Assembly (NCBI RefSeq): GCF_009870125.1
Contig: NC_046683.1
Span: forward strand, 66,293,869-66,357,868
Direction of reading: 5' to 3'
DNA from: Drosophila pseudoobscura
Taxonomy: Eukaryota; Arthropoda; Insecta; Diptera; Drosophilidae
DNA: 64,000 nucleotides
Positions 32,642 through 43,499 of the stretch are shown in pieces. The position numbers were made by a program, and so were the translations under genes. Numbering within the stretch: position 1 is the first letter of the stretch; every line of letters starts with the position of its first letter. The notes under the pieces were generated by a model that saw nothing but the letters and a program-made list of their open reading frames with translations, was not told the origin of the DNA and ran no database searches.

Positions 32642-33794
32642 CCAGGCACACCTTCGCCATTCTTTGCGCTGGTGTAATATGAGTGAACTTAGATAATTTC
32701 ATTTCCTCCAACACTGGAATATAGAGCCTATGGCTCTGCTCGCAGGTCTTCTTAAAGCTGAATGCACTCACTGCATCCTCAAGGCAGGGCGGACATATGT
32801 TTTCCGGCAGTAAGTCCCCTCGACAAACCGCGTACCCGGTGCACTCCGCTATCATGTCAGCAATGCAAGTGTCCCAGTTCTGTGGCTCACAGCAGTCGGA
32901 GCATTTGTAGGTTCGTTCTTCAGTGTGTAATTGTTTGTGTCTATTTAGATTCGATTTGTGCGTATAGCTCTTTGGGCAAAGACTACATTTGAACTGATGA
33001 TCGACATCCTTATCACCGTGAACCTTTGCATTTTCAAATTGGTTCGTTAGCTCATTTCCACTATCTGAATGTTCCCAATCCTCATCGTCTTCCAGATTAT
33101 GACAGATGTCTTCTCCTCCAGCCTCCTCCAACACTGGAATATAGAGCCTATGGCTCTGCTCGCAGGTCTTCTTAAAGCTGAATGCACTCACTGCATCCTC
33201 AAGGCAGGGCGGACATATGTTTTCCGGCAGTAAGTCCCCTCGACAAACCGCGTACCCGGTGCACTCCGCTATCATGTCAGCAATGCAAGTGTCCCAGTTC
33301 TGTGGCTCACAGCAGTCGGAGCATTTGTAGGTTCGTTCTTCAGTGTGTAATTGTTTGTGTCTATTTAGATTCGATTTGTGCGTATAGCTCTTTGGGCAAA
33401 GACTACATTTGAACTGATGATCGACATCCTTATCACCGTGAACCTTTGCATTTTCAAATTGGTTCGTTAGCTCATTTCCACTATCTGAATGTTCCCAATC
33501 CTCATCGTCTTCCAGATTATGACAGATGTCTTCTCCTCCAGCCTCCTCCAACACTGGAATATAGAGCCTATGGCTCTGCTCGCAGGTCTTCTTAAAGCTG
33601 AATGCACTCACTGCATCCTCAAGGCAGGGCGGAAATATGTTTTCCGGCAGTAAGTCCCCTCGACAAACCACGTACCCGGTGCACTCCGCTATCATGTCAG
33701 CAATGCAAGTGTCCCAGTTCTGTGGCTCATCAAAAATGTTTTTGAATGGTCCGGAGACTGGCGGTGCCATGCAGACTCTGCATACTTGCGCCAT
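32565..33794 (-). CDS. ZAD zinc-finger protein with three ZAD modules, unit D
   Basis: 409 residues, three ZAD-like modules and two C2H2 fingers as in unit A. In the first, otherwise complete ZAD, Cys54 is replaced by Phe (ENIFPPC), which should weaken its zinc site; modules 2 and 3 retain ICPPC. Open throughout. Confidence 0.75.
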   Translation of the reverse strand: MAQVCRVCMAPPVSGPFKNIFDEPQNWDTCIADMIAECTGYVVCRGDLLPENIFPPCLEDAVSAFSFKKTCEQSHRLYIPVLEEAGGEDICHNLEDDEDWEHSDSGNELTNQFENAKVHGDKDVDHQFKCSLCPKSYTHKSNLNRHKQLHTEERTYKCSDCCEPQNWDTCIADMIAECTGYAVCRGDLLPENICPPCLEDAVSAFSFKKTCEQSHRLYIPVLEEAGGEDICHNLEDDEDWEHSDSGNELTNQFENAKVHGDKDVDHQFKCSLCPKSYTHKSNLNRHKQLHTEERTYKCSDCCEPQNWDTCIADMIAECTGYAVCRGDLLPENICPPCLEDAVSAFSFKKTCEQSHRLYIPVLEEMKLSKFTHITPAQRMAKVCLDDSVPLVDIFAEVCNLWELPERFLP

Positions 33795-34544
33795 TTTTCT
33801 GCAAGTAAATGAATGTTAAATGATTGGAAGGACTACTTTATTCAGAATGATTCTTATATATATATTCATGTTGGATTTAGCTAACCCGAAACATGCAATG
33901 CTTATATCTACGTCTTATATTTATGTGCCAGTATATTGGTAAAGACTATACAATACCAAGATGTTGCATGAGGAACAAATTCTTTGTCAATTTTCGTTTG
34001 ACGCTTCACGGGACGCGGAGCTATTACTTCAATTCTCTTTTACCTTCGCCTCCGAAATGCTACTCGGCTTCGTCAATGCCTCGGTCAGCGTCGAGTCGGT
34101 GTGTCTCGAGAGAAAGAATAAAAAAACAAAATATGAATCGTCTGCATGCCGAAACCGTAGGGCAGCGTGGTCGCTGATGTCTTTGGCGCGGAACAGTGGA
34201 GACTCAGCCGAAATAGTAAAAAAATTGTATGAGTGCTTTAGATAAATTCTAATAGAGAATTTTCCAATCGAATTTTCCCACTGTGCCGCTCCAAAGACTT
34301 CGGCGATCCGCGACCACCGCTTCGACGGTGCTGAGGCTCGAGAGTCCAGAATTGCCGAACAGACGAAACCGATGGACAGCGGGGTCACGGTAGAGACGAA
34401 GTACAGGCGAAAAGGGAATTGAAACCCCGCGCGCTCCCTCGTGCCTTTTGGGTTCTAATGTTAGGACCCGCCATAGAACAGCTTTTTGGTCGCTCATGCA
34501 ACATCTTGGTATTTTATAGTCTTTGATATTGGTATATATGTATA

Positions 34545-34885
34545 TCTATGATGCGACCCTTATCATTTATGTGGGTTATATTATTTATTTTAATTGTGTT
34601 GTTGAACACAAGGAGATACGATCCTATCAAAGTAGTATTGTCTACGTTATTGTTGCCTGAAACTAATATGGCACCATTCTGTATGATGTCTATTTCTTCT
34701 TTAAATCTATTTGTGCTTGGTTGTCAAAAGTCTCACTTTTAAAATTATTCATTAAATAGTATTTCTCCTTACATTCACAAACATTTTCACTTATAACTAA
34801 CATTCCATCATCTTGTAAGATGGCTCTTGCTCTTGCATAAAGCTTGCAAGATCGTTAATTTGAGGACATTTTATATCCCTGGGAG
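34545..34885 (-). pseudogene. possible errantivirus env-like remnant, unit D
   Basis: Copy of 12290-12600, broken. Confidence 0.3.
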
Positions 34886-35631
34886 AGGGATAAAAGAGGA
34901 AATTGCCGGGTTTCGTAAATGTCAAATGAAATATGCAATGCATCTAATGGATTAACAGACTCTCTGAAGCATCAATGCATCAAACTCTCCCTCCTCTCCA
35001 TGAGGGGAAGAGTGGGAGCGGTTTCCAGAAGGTATGAACGAGGGGGTGTGGCTACTGTGAGGAGCAGGAGGAGATCGTATCATATGAGAAGTGTCGCTGG
35101 GCTCTTCCAGAATACTCCCCCGCGTTCGCTTTTATTTTGAGCTTTTAGGTTATGAAAATAGACGATCAGATTTTCCTTAAAAATTAACTAAAAGATCACA
35201 TAGTCCATAGCCGATTATGGGTCGTTTTTGAAAGCAATTGGAATTCATTGTTGAAGTTTAATATTAACAAAGGTTTTTTTCAAATAATCAAAAATTTCGT
35301 GCTGGACCGTGCGTGCATTTTCGTGCATTTTCGTGCCGTTTTGGGTCTTGTCAAACAATTTCAGTGCCTGCCCATCTCTAGCGCCCATCACTCTTTCTCT
35401 CTCTCTCCTTTTGAGACGAAGCATTCATGTGTAAGAGTAAAAGAGATGCATATATATGTCGGCCGACGGCTGACAACAGCGCGGTCGCGACCTCAGTCAC
35501 TGCGAGCTGAATTCTGCCTTGTATCTGCGTCGACGTCGACGCCGCTGGCGCTTTATTGCTTCGAGAAGTAACGGCCGAAGCTGTAAAAAATAACGGCTGG
35601 TGTTTTTTGAGAAGCACGAAAAGAGACAGAC

Positions 35632-35817
35632 ATGTATCGGAAAAATAGAAACAGATCAAATATTTTAAATTTCGAATGGAATAAGTCATTAAGTGGAAAA
35701 ATGATAAACGGAGTGCAAAAAATCCTTGCTTTTGCGGTGCCAAAAGCCGGAGGTATTACGACGCTTTCGTATAATTATTTACAAAATACGTACGTATTGT
35801 GGAAGAGCTCTGTTTGA
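35632..35817 (+). CDS. hypothetical 61-aa ORF, unit D
   Basis: Copy of the 71-aa ORF starting at the internal MYRKNRN because of a GA insertion upstream. Confidence 0.25.
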   Translation: MYRKNRNRSNILNFEWNKSLSGKMINGVQKILAFAVPKAGGITTLSYNYLQNTYVLWKSSV

Positions 35818-37565
35818 GATAGAGCCGCGGCCCTTGCCGCCTCTCACAGCGTTCCTTCTCGTTTTTGTTCGCTTTGTTGTAATTCGATTCACGAAAGAGA
35901 AGAAGAAAACACTTGAGGGATGCATTTTAATGGCTGCTATAGGAAGGAGGTGCAGTTGCGGCGGTTGCCTGCTCATTCGCTTCGATTAGAACGCAATTTT
36001 CCTGCCACGAGAACGATTCGAAATTGCTCCATAAGGAACTCACTCTAATTTAATTTCCAATTGCACATATAATCCGTTTTGTGGGGTGGGCTTTTTTCAA
36101 GTATTTGTCATAAAATTTGATGCGTAAATAATACCCAAAATGTGATGGAAAACATTTTTTGTAATTGTCTGAAGGGGGGACAACAGGTAAATGGTACAGA
36201 AGGTGAATTCATTCATTACATTGTCTAAAATTTCTAATATGTTCTGGTATTGTTAGAAAAGGAAATGTAACATACATACTTATGTGAAGCGTATTAAAAA
36301 TCTATAAAAAATGCTTGTCAGTTGCACAAATTCGTTGTTTGTATGATATGATTTGTAAAATGGATGAACGCAAAGGAGCGGTTGGATTTGGGTCTTATAA
36401 CGTAAGTTTCATTGGTTCCGGCTCGGAATCGCAATCAAAATGATTATTTTATGAGTGAAGGGTATTGGAAGGGTCGAGCATTTCCAAGAACCGAATTAGC
36501 AAGGCGAAGATTCAGCCGACGGCGACTGAGGTTACGACTGCGCGGCGCAGTTATGTGTGCATCTCTCTTACTCTTCTATACATGTGCACGCATGTACAAT
36601 GTATGAAAACCCACCCTTCACTGATACGCACCAAAAGGAAAGAAAGAGAGAGATGGGCATGCTCTGAAATTTTTCATCAGGGCCCAGCACGATATCTGTA
36701 TATAAATATGTATATATAAATGAATTAAATATTTAATAAAACACGGTCCCAGACTCGGATATATATATATATAATTTTTCACCGAAAATCTGTTTTTTTT
36801 TTTAAATATAATGAATAATTTGATTATATAATATACATATGTATGTGTATAAATACATAATACAAAACCCACCCTTTTCTGCTACCTTGCAAAAGCAGAG
36901 AGAGAGCGAGAGACAGAGAGACAACAGCTGCGGCTGCGCTGTCGGCTGACGTATTTTTTTTGTACGCAGAAGCAGGCGCATGCAAAACACACACATACAG
37001 CGACAGACGATACATCTATCTCACTCTTGCAAGGCAGACCTGCGGCGGCGCGACTGCGATTTTCAATTTTTTTGGAGTTGCGAAAGCGGTTTGATTCTTC
37101 ACTTGGGGATTGAGGATTTTACGTGTTGTTCCGTACACCGGCCGCTCCCGCTTCAACAAAAAGCTAAAATTCATAAATTAAATTATAAGTATTCTTTAAT
37201 GGTACTTCTTTGTGCTTTATACCATATGCATATATGTATATACAATTTTCATTGGAGTTGCGGAGGCGGCTATTGTAGGACACGAAGCGGTCGAAATTCT
37301 CTCTTCAGCGTTTGGTTGATGCCACTCAGCCTCGAGCGATCTTCAAAAGCAGGTTGCTCATCACCTGTCCGTTGAACCTCCGTTCGCCGGTGGCCTGTAT
37401 GATGCATTGGGTCAGAATGCCATGTTCCAACTCTGCCTTTTGTTTCACAAAACATATTTTAATTATTATTTAAACACTGCACTTACCTGATAATAAAATT
37501 AATCACAGCAATTAATTTCACTTCGTTTGCGCACAATTAGTCGATTGCAAATAGCAAATGCAAAG

Positions 37566-37834
37566 TAGTGTTGGGTAAACATTGCTCATTTTGGTGAACA
37601 TGTTCACTTGTTCTTTTTTAGTAAGTGAGTCACTTGTTCAGTTGCTGACTTGCTCACTCAGTTGTTCACTATTCATGTACAGATGGTTCCAAATTTCACT
37701 ATACTTTCGAATTAGCGACATTTTGAATTTTTAATACAAAAAGTGTGAAGTAAACGCAAATATGAGCAACAGCTGCCAGATCGCAAAATACCCTTAGAGG
37801 AAAATTGCGCAAAAAGTGAGTAGAGAACAAGTGA
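37566..37834. mobile_element. truncated hAT-like MITE, unit D
   Basis: Same breakpoint as in units B and C. Confidence 0.7.
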
Positions 37835-38345
37835 CATGACATTCGTCCTCGCTCACTGCTGGTAATGCAGTAATGTTTCTATTTAGTTTTAAGCGCTAAT
37901 GTGTTGTTTGCTTTGCGTATTTTAATGTACGGATGCACACGTATTCTTAGATTTTCTGGCATGAGTTTTTTAATATAGACTACACGAATGTAATGAGCAG
38001 CACTTTTGTTATCGATTCACTTCTTCCACGTGTTCAGATCGTCGAATGGTGAACAGCGCAGGAACTTCAAAAGCGCATATACATATATCTAGTTCCTTGT
38101 TTTGTGATTGAATATGTATCTATTTGGGCTAAGTATCTATACACTTATTTTTTCCCGAAAAAGTCCATCACTAGGCACTGCTGTCATTGCCAGATTTACC
38201 CAGGCCCAGGCCCAGACACATACACATGCATACATGTACAAAGGCATGGTGAGCAGAACCAATGAAAAGCGGGCAGAGAGCCTGCTGCGTCTGCGCATGA
38301 GTCTGCAGCAGCGCTGCGCTGCTTCAATTTCGCGTGTCCGCAGCC

Positions 38346-38382
38346 TATAAAATGGGGGCAACGTGCGGTCTGCGACTCATTT
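38346..38382 (+). promoter_or_regulatory. TATA plus initiator promoter, unit E
   Basis: TATAAAA and TCATTT with conserved spacing. Confidence 0.65.
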
Positions 38383-38685
38383 GTTCAAAATTCCTCCGAC
38401 CTTATCCACCTAATTTAATTTGCCCCATACCTCTTTCTGGCTCTGAACCACCGCTACCGCTTTCCGGCTCTCAGCCGCCAGCCGCTCCCGCTTCAACAAA
38501 AAGCTAAAATTCTTACTGCTGCGATTCTCTCTGGAGAATGCTCTCAGTCTGCCGCTCCAAAATTCCTCCGACCTTATGTCTTGAAAAAAACCAATTAGGC
38601 GGAGGCCCAAGATTGAAATTGTTTTCGTCTTAGAAAGCCAAAGATTGCTTACAACTCTTATGAGAGCTCAATAGAATTGGGTACG

Positions 38686-38979
38686 TTAACTGCCCCCATT
38701 CTTAAATGTTTCGTCCCGATACATTTTGAAGTTCTGATAGAAGTCTAATTTCTTCTGGTTCTCGGTATCCGTTGATATGCTCATAAGAATTTCCATCGTC
38801 CCCAAGAAATCCTCTATTTCAAATGGATGGTTCTTTTTCTCTGACTCCTGCCTCTTATTCTCTTTGTTCGATTGTATATTTTTGCTCATTTTCGTGCTCT
38901 TCCTCGATCCCATGGCTTTCATTTGCACGAATGTGATTCTCCTCTTTATCGCTGCTATTAATTGTGTACGTTTCTTCAT
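38686..38979 (-). CDS. hypothetical basic 97-aa protein, unit E
   Basis: Copy of 10320-10613; open. Confidence 0.4.
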   Translation of the reverse strand: MKKRTQLIAAIKRRITFVQMKAMGSRKSTKMSKNIQSNKENKRQESEKKNHPFEIEDFLGTMEILMSISTDTENQKKLDFYQNFKMYRDETFKNGGS

Positions 38980-41166
38980 TGATAGCTTGATAAAGCTATA
39001 CGAAAACGTTGATCAGTTTCAGGTCGTTGGTCAAATTTTAGCTTATAACGATATGCACTCTGGACCCCATTAATGCAGGAGGGGCAAATAAGCTGCGGCA
39101 TAGAGTCCCCGCACTCCACAGAATTCTTAGGGGAGAAATCTTTCAGGCAGCTCCCAGAGATTGCAGACTTCGGCGAATATGTCCACCAGTGGAACGGAAT
39201 CATCCAGGCACACCTTCGCGCTGGTGTAATATGAGTGAACTTAGATAATTTCATTTCCTCCAACACTGGAATATAGAGCCTATGGCTCTGCTCGCAGGTC
39301 TTCTTAAAGCTGAATGCACTCACTGCATCCTCAAGGCAGGGCGGACATATGTTTTCCGGCAGTAAGTCCCCTCGACAAACCGCGTACCCGGTGCACTCCG
39401 CTATCATGTCAGCAATGCAAGTGTCCCAGTTCTGTGGCTCACAGCAGTCGGAGCATTTGTAGGTACGTTCTTCAGTGTGTAATTGTTTGTGTCTATTTAG
39501 ATTCGATTTGTGCGTATAGCTCTTTGGGCAAAGACTACATTTGAACTGATGATCGACATCCTTATCACCGTGAACCTTTGCATTTTCAAATTGGTTCGTT
39601 AGCTCATTTCCACTATCTGGATGTTCCCAATCCTCATCGTCTTCCAGATTATGACAGATGTCTTCTCCTCCAGCCTCCTCCAACACTGGAATATAGAGCC
39701 TATGGCTCTGCTCGCAGGTCTTCTTAAAGCTGAATGCACTCACTGCATCCTCAAGGCAGGGCGGACATATGTTTTCCGGCAGTAAGTCCCCTCGACAAAC
39801 CACGTACCCGGTGCACTCCGCTATCATGTCAGCAATGCAAGTGTCCCAGTTCTGTGGCTCACAGCAGTCGGAGCATTTGTAGGTTCGTTCTTCAGTGTGT
39901 AATTGTTTGTGTCTATTTAGATTCGATTTGTGCGTATAGCTCTTTGGGCAAAGACTACATTTGAACTGATGATCGACATCCTTATCACCGTGAACCTTTG
40001 CATTTTCAAATTGGTTCGTTAGCTCATTTCCACTATCTGGATGTTCCCAATCCTCATCGTCTTCCAGATTATGACAGATGTCTTCTCCTCCAACACTGGA
40101 ATATAGAGCCTATGGCTCTGCTCGCAGGTCTTCTTAAAGCTGAATGCACTCACTGCATCCTCAAGGCAGGGCGGACATATGTTTTCCGGCAGTAAGTCCC
40201 CTCGACAAACCGCGTACCCGGTGCACTCCGCTATCATGTCAGCAATGCAAGTGTCCCAGTTCTGTGGCTCACAGCAGTCGGAGCATTTGTAGGTTCGTTC
40301 TTCAGTGTGTAATTGTTTGTGTCTATTTAGATTCGATTTGTGCGTATAGCTCTTTGGGCAAAGACTACATTTGAACTGATGATCGACATCCTTATCACCG
40401 TGAACCTTTGCATTTTCAAATTGGTTCGTTAGCTCATTTCCACTATCTGGATGTTCCCAATCCTCATCGTCTTCCAGATTATGACAGATGTCTTCTCCTC
40501 CAACACTGGAATATAGAGCCTATGGCTCTGCTCGCAGGTCTTCTTAAAGCTGAATGCACTCACTGCATCCTCAAGGCAGGGCGGACATATGTTTTCCGGC
40601 AGTAAGTCCCCTCGACAAACCGCGTACCCGGTGCACTCCGCTATCATGTCAGCAATGCAAGTGTCCCAGTTCTGTGGCTCACAGCAGTCGGAGCATTTGT
40701 AGGTTCGTTCTTCAGTGTGTAATTGTTTGTGTCTATTTAGATTCGATTTGTGCGTATAGCTCTTTGGGCAAAGACTACATTTGAACTGATGATCGACATC
40801 CTTATCACCGTGAACCTTTGCATTTTCAAATTGGTTCGTTAGCTCATTTCCACTATCTGAATGTTCCCAATCCTCATCGTCTTCCAGATTATGACAGATG
40901 TCTTCTCCTCCAGCCTCCTCCAACACTGGAATATAGAGCCTATGGCTCTGCTCGCAGGTCTTCTTAAAGCTGAATGCACTCACTGCATCCTCAAGGCAGG
41001 GCGGACATATGTTTTCCGGCAGTAAGTCCAATCGACAAACCACGTACCCGGTGCACTCCGCTATCATGTCAGCAATGCAAGTGTCCCAGTTCTGTGGCTC
41101 ATCAAAAATGTTTTTGAATGGTCCGGAGACTGGCGGTGCCATGCAGACTCTGCATACTTGCGCCAT
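38976..41166 (-). pseudogene. ZAD zinc-finger gene with five modules, frameshifted, unit E
   Basis: Five ZAD-like modules and four C2H2 fingers in DNA, but 10-bp losses at about 40497 and 40087 shift the frame, giving separate frames 41166-40429 (245 aa), 40237-40019 and 39827-38976. Both losses remove one copy of an imperfect 10-bp direct repeat (CTCCTCCAGC CTCCTCCAAC). Another 10-bp loss at about 39219 joins the last module to the frame of the second ZAD half (ICPSC), the only unit where these are fused. Three modules share a Ser to Pro change (EHPDSG), showing recent local duplication. Gly46 is Leu in module 1. The 5'-most frame could still give a 245-aa protein with two ZADs and one finger. 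Confidence 0.7.
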
Positions 41167-41557
41167 TTTTCTGCAAGTAAATGAATGTTAAATGATTGGA
41201 AGGACTACTTTATTCAGAATGATTCTTATATATATATTCATGTTGGATTTAGCTAACCCGAAACATGCAATGCTTATATCTACGTCTTATATTTATGTGC
41301 CAGTATATTGGCAAAGACTATACAATACCAAGATGTTGCATGAGGAACAAATTCTTTGTCAATTTTCGTTTGACGCTTCACGGGACGCGGAGCTATTACT
41401 TCAATTCTCTTTTACCTTCGCCTCCGAAATGCTACTCGGCTTCGTCAATGCCTCGGTCAGCGTCGAGTCGGTGTGTCTCGAGAGAAAGAATAAAAAAACA
41501 AAATATGAATCGTCTGCGTGCCGAAACCGTAGGGCAGCGTGGTCGCTGATGTCTTTG

Positions 41558-42060
41558 GAATATCAAAATTGAGCAATTTCCTTTTTCGTTTGTTTTTATT
41601 GACCTATTTCGCTACTTGTTTTTTTTTTTACTTATTTCGCTAAAACCTCTTTTTACGCAAAATGCAATAAAAACAAGTATTAAGAATACACCAGTTAAAT
41701 AGAGAATTGATTCATCAATCGTATAAAATTATGTGGGCATAGATAAAGGCCCGGATGACAACATTTAAATCCTTGTCGCTCACATTCAAAAAAGTTCGAT
41801 TTGGCGCGCACCACTCGGTATATTGTTCAAGTGAGGCCGTATATTTCGGTGCTGTTCTGAGGGTCATACTGTAGAAATACTGGTTTTCGCCGCGCTCCCA
41901 TGTGGTGTTTTTTAGTGCTAAATGGTATTTTTGTCAATCTATTAATTTAATTTTCAATGTTATATGGAAATCCAATAAATGCAAGTATTTCGAATAGGCC
42001 AATCATGTATAGAATTGGTTCATCAATCGTACAAAATTGAGTGGGCATGGCTAAATGTTC
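41558..42060 (+). repeat. flanking module, first copy
   Basis: AT-rich module with TTCATCAATCGTATAAAATT, TGGGCATAGATAAAGGCCCG, TTTGGCGCGCACCACTCGG and degraded GTATATTT words (41814-41875). It is repeated about 785 bp downstream and, inverted, near 3.1-3.5 kb. No ORF. Confidence 0.6.
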
Positions 42061-42409
42061 CATATAGATAGTATCATTCAACGGAACAAAGAATTGGTCG
42101 TTTTTTGAATCGAAGTTGATTTCGCCGCAGTCCGCCGCATTTTCGCTTTAGCAACAATGAGTCTCGTTCCATACACAATGTTGCGGCAACATTTACTTGA
42201 AAAACGTTTTTTGGTCAAAATAAAATACTTACAAGCAATTTAAAGAAGCAATCTTGTAAAAAATGTATTTATCTATGCGATAAAGCTAAGTGGGCAAATC
42301 TATATAGCTTGGCAATACCCGATTCGCCGCAGTCTCGCATTTGCAACAATAAGTCTCATTCCATACACAAATGTTGCTAATTTACCAGCAACAATGCGAC
42401 TGTTTTTTT

Positions 42410-42845
42410 TGTTGACCTATTTTGTTTAAACCTTGTTTAGTCAAAATACAATAAAAGTAAGGACTAAAAACTGACCAGTTAAGTAGAAAATTTATTCATC
42501 AATCGTATACAATTATGTGGGCATAGATAAAGGCCCGGATGACAACATTTAAATACTTGTCGCTCACATTCAAAAAAGTTCGATTTGGCGCGCACCACTC
42601 GGTATATTTTTCAAATAAGACCGTATATTTCGGTGCTGTTCTGAGGGTCATACTGTAGAAATACTGGTTTTCGCCGCGCTCCCATGGTATTTTTGTCAAT
42701 TTCATCAATCTATTAATTTAATTTTCAATGTTATATAAAAATCCAATAAATGCAAGTATTTCGAATAGGCCAATCATGTATAGAATTGGTTCATCAATCG
42801 TACAAAATTGAGTGGGCATGGCTAAATGTTCTATTTAGCTGGTAA
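42410..42845 (+). repeat. flanking module, second copy
   Basis: Direct repeat of the preceding module with its promoter-like words at 42597-42660. A further, poorer partial copy lies between the two (about 42220-42330). Confidence 0.6.
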
Positions 42846-42898
42846 TAGTCGAGGGAACAACGAATATGAGGAATATGTAAAACAGTACTTGAGTTCGT

Positions 42899-42978
42899 CA
42901 GTATATTTACGGTATATTTTTAAGACGAGACGGTATATGTCGGTATATTTCTGAGGGTCGGACGGTTTAGTCACACTG
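42899..42978 (+). promoter_or_regulatory. motif 6 cluster with motif 1-like site
   Basis: CAGTATATTT (42899), CGGTATATTT (42910), CGGTATATGT (42931) and CGGTATATTT (42941) match motif 6 (KTYRGTATWTTT) in part or fully, followed by TAGTCACACTG (42968-42978), one mismatch from motif 1. The two motifs often occur together in fly promoters. This suggests a start site near 42980 for a rightward transcript. Confidence 0.5.
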
Positions 42979-43324
42979 AAAACGAGCGCGGAAAAACAAC
43001 AAAAGGCGGTTGGCGGAAAACTGTAATCAGCACAATATCAGTGGAAAATTGAACAAGATTCGAGATTGTAATTTTTTATTTTTTTTTTGAACTGAAAACT
43101 GAAACGCGAGGAAGGCGTCGGGTGCCTCATAGTGCAGAGTGCGAATGAAAATATATTTTTTTTCAATGTGCAGCATACGGGCGTGTGCGTGAGTGAGTCG
43201 GAAAATATGGCGGCGATTGGGTTATGATAATCCAAAATAAATCTAAACTACACTTTCTTCACAACATGAAAATTCAATGAAACCACAAAAAGTAAGCAAG
43301 AATTTCAACAACATTTTTCCAAAA

Positions 43325-43485
43325 GCAAAAAGTAATTGAAGAGAGAGCGAGCGAGTGAGTTCTGTGTGTGTGTGTGTGCGTGTGTGCGTGCATGTTTTTT
43401 GTTGGTGTGTGTTTTTTTTATTGTTTTGTGTTTGCTGTGTGCGAGGAGAGCGAGCGAGCAAGCAAGAGAGAGAGAGAGAAACTCT
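43325..43485. repeat. GA/GT-rich tract
   Basis: GAGAGAGCGAGCGAG, (GT)n at 43362-43388 and (GA)n at 43464-43480. Likely GAGA-factor binding sequence near a promoter; otherwise simple repeat. Confidence 0.6.
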
Positions 43486-43499
43486 TGAATTGAAAACGA

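Larger units (their letters stand above)
31549..38105. repeat. array unit D (6557 bp)
   Basis: Full unit with a three-module ZAD gene and an empty Helitron site. A ~105-bp piece present in the other units (12819-12923 in A) is missing here, between GGAGAT direct repeats. The last ~60 bp before unit E are also shortened. Confidence 0.9.
38106..41558. repeat. array unit E (truncated, right edge)
   Basis: Contains the promoter segment, the 97-aa ORF and the largest ZAD gene, then stops at about 41558 inside sequence that continues in units B-D. Its promoter segment begins ACACTTATTTTTTCCCG like unit 0, whereas A-D have ACGCTTATTATTTTCG. The two array edges are therefore more similar to each other here than to the middle. 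Confidence 0.88.
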
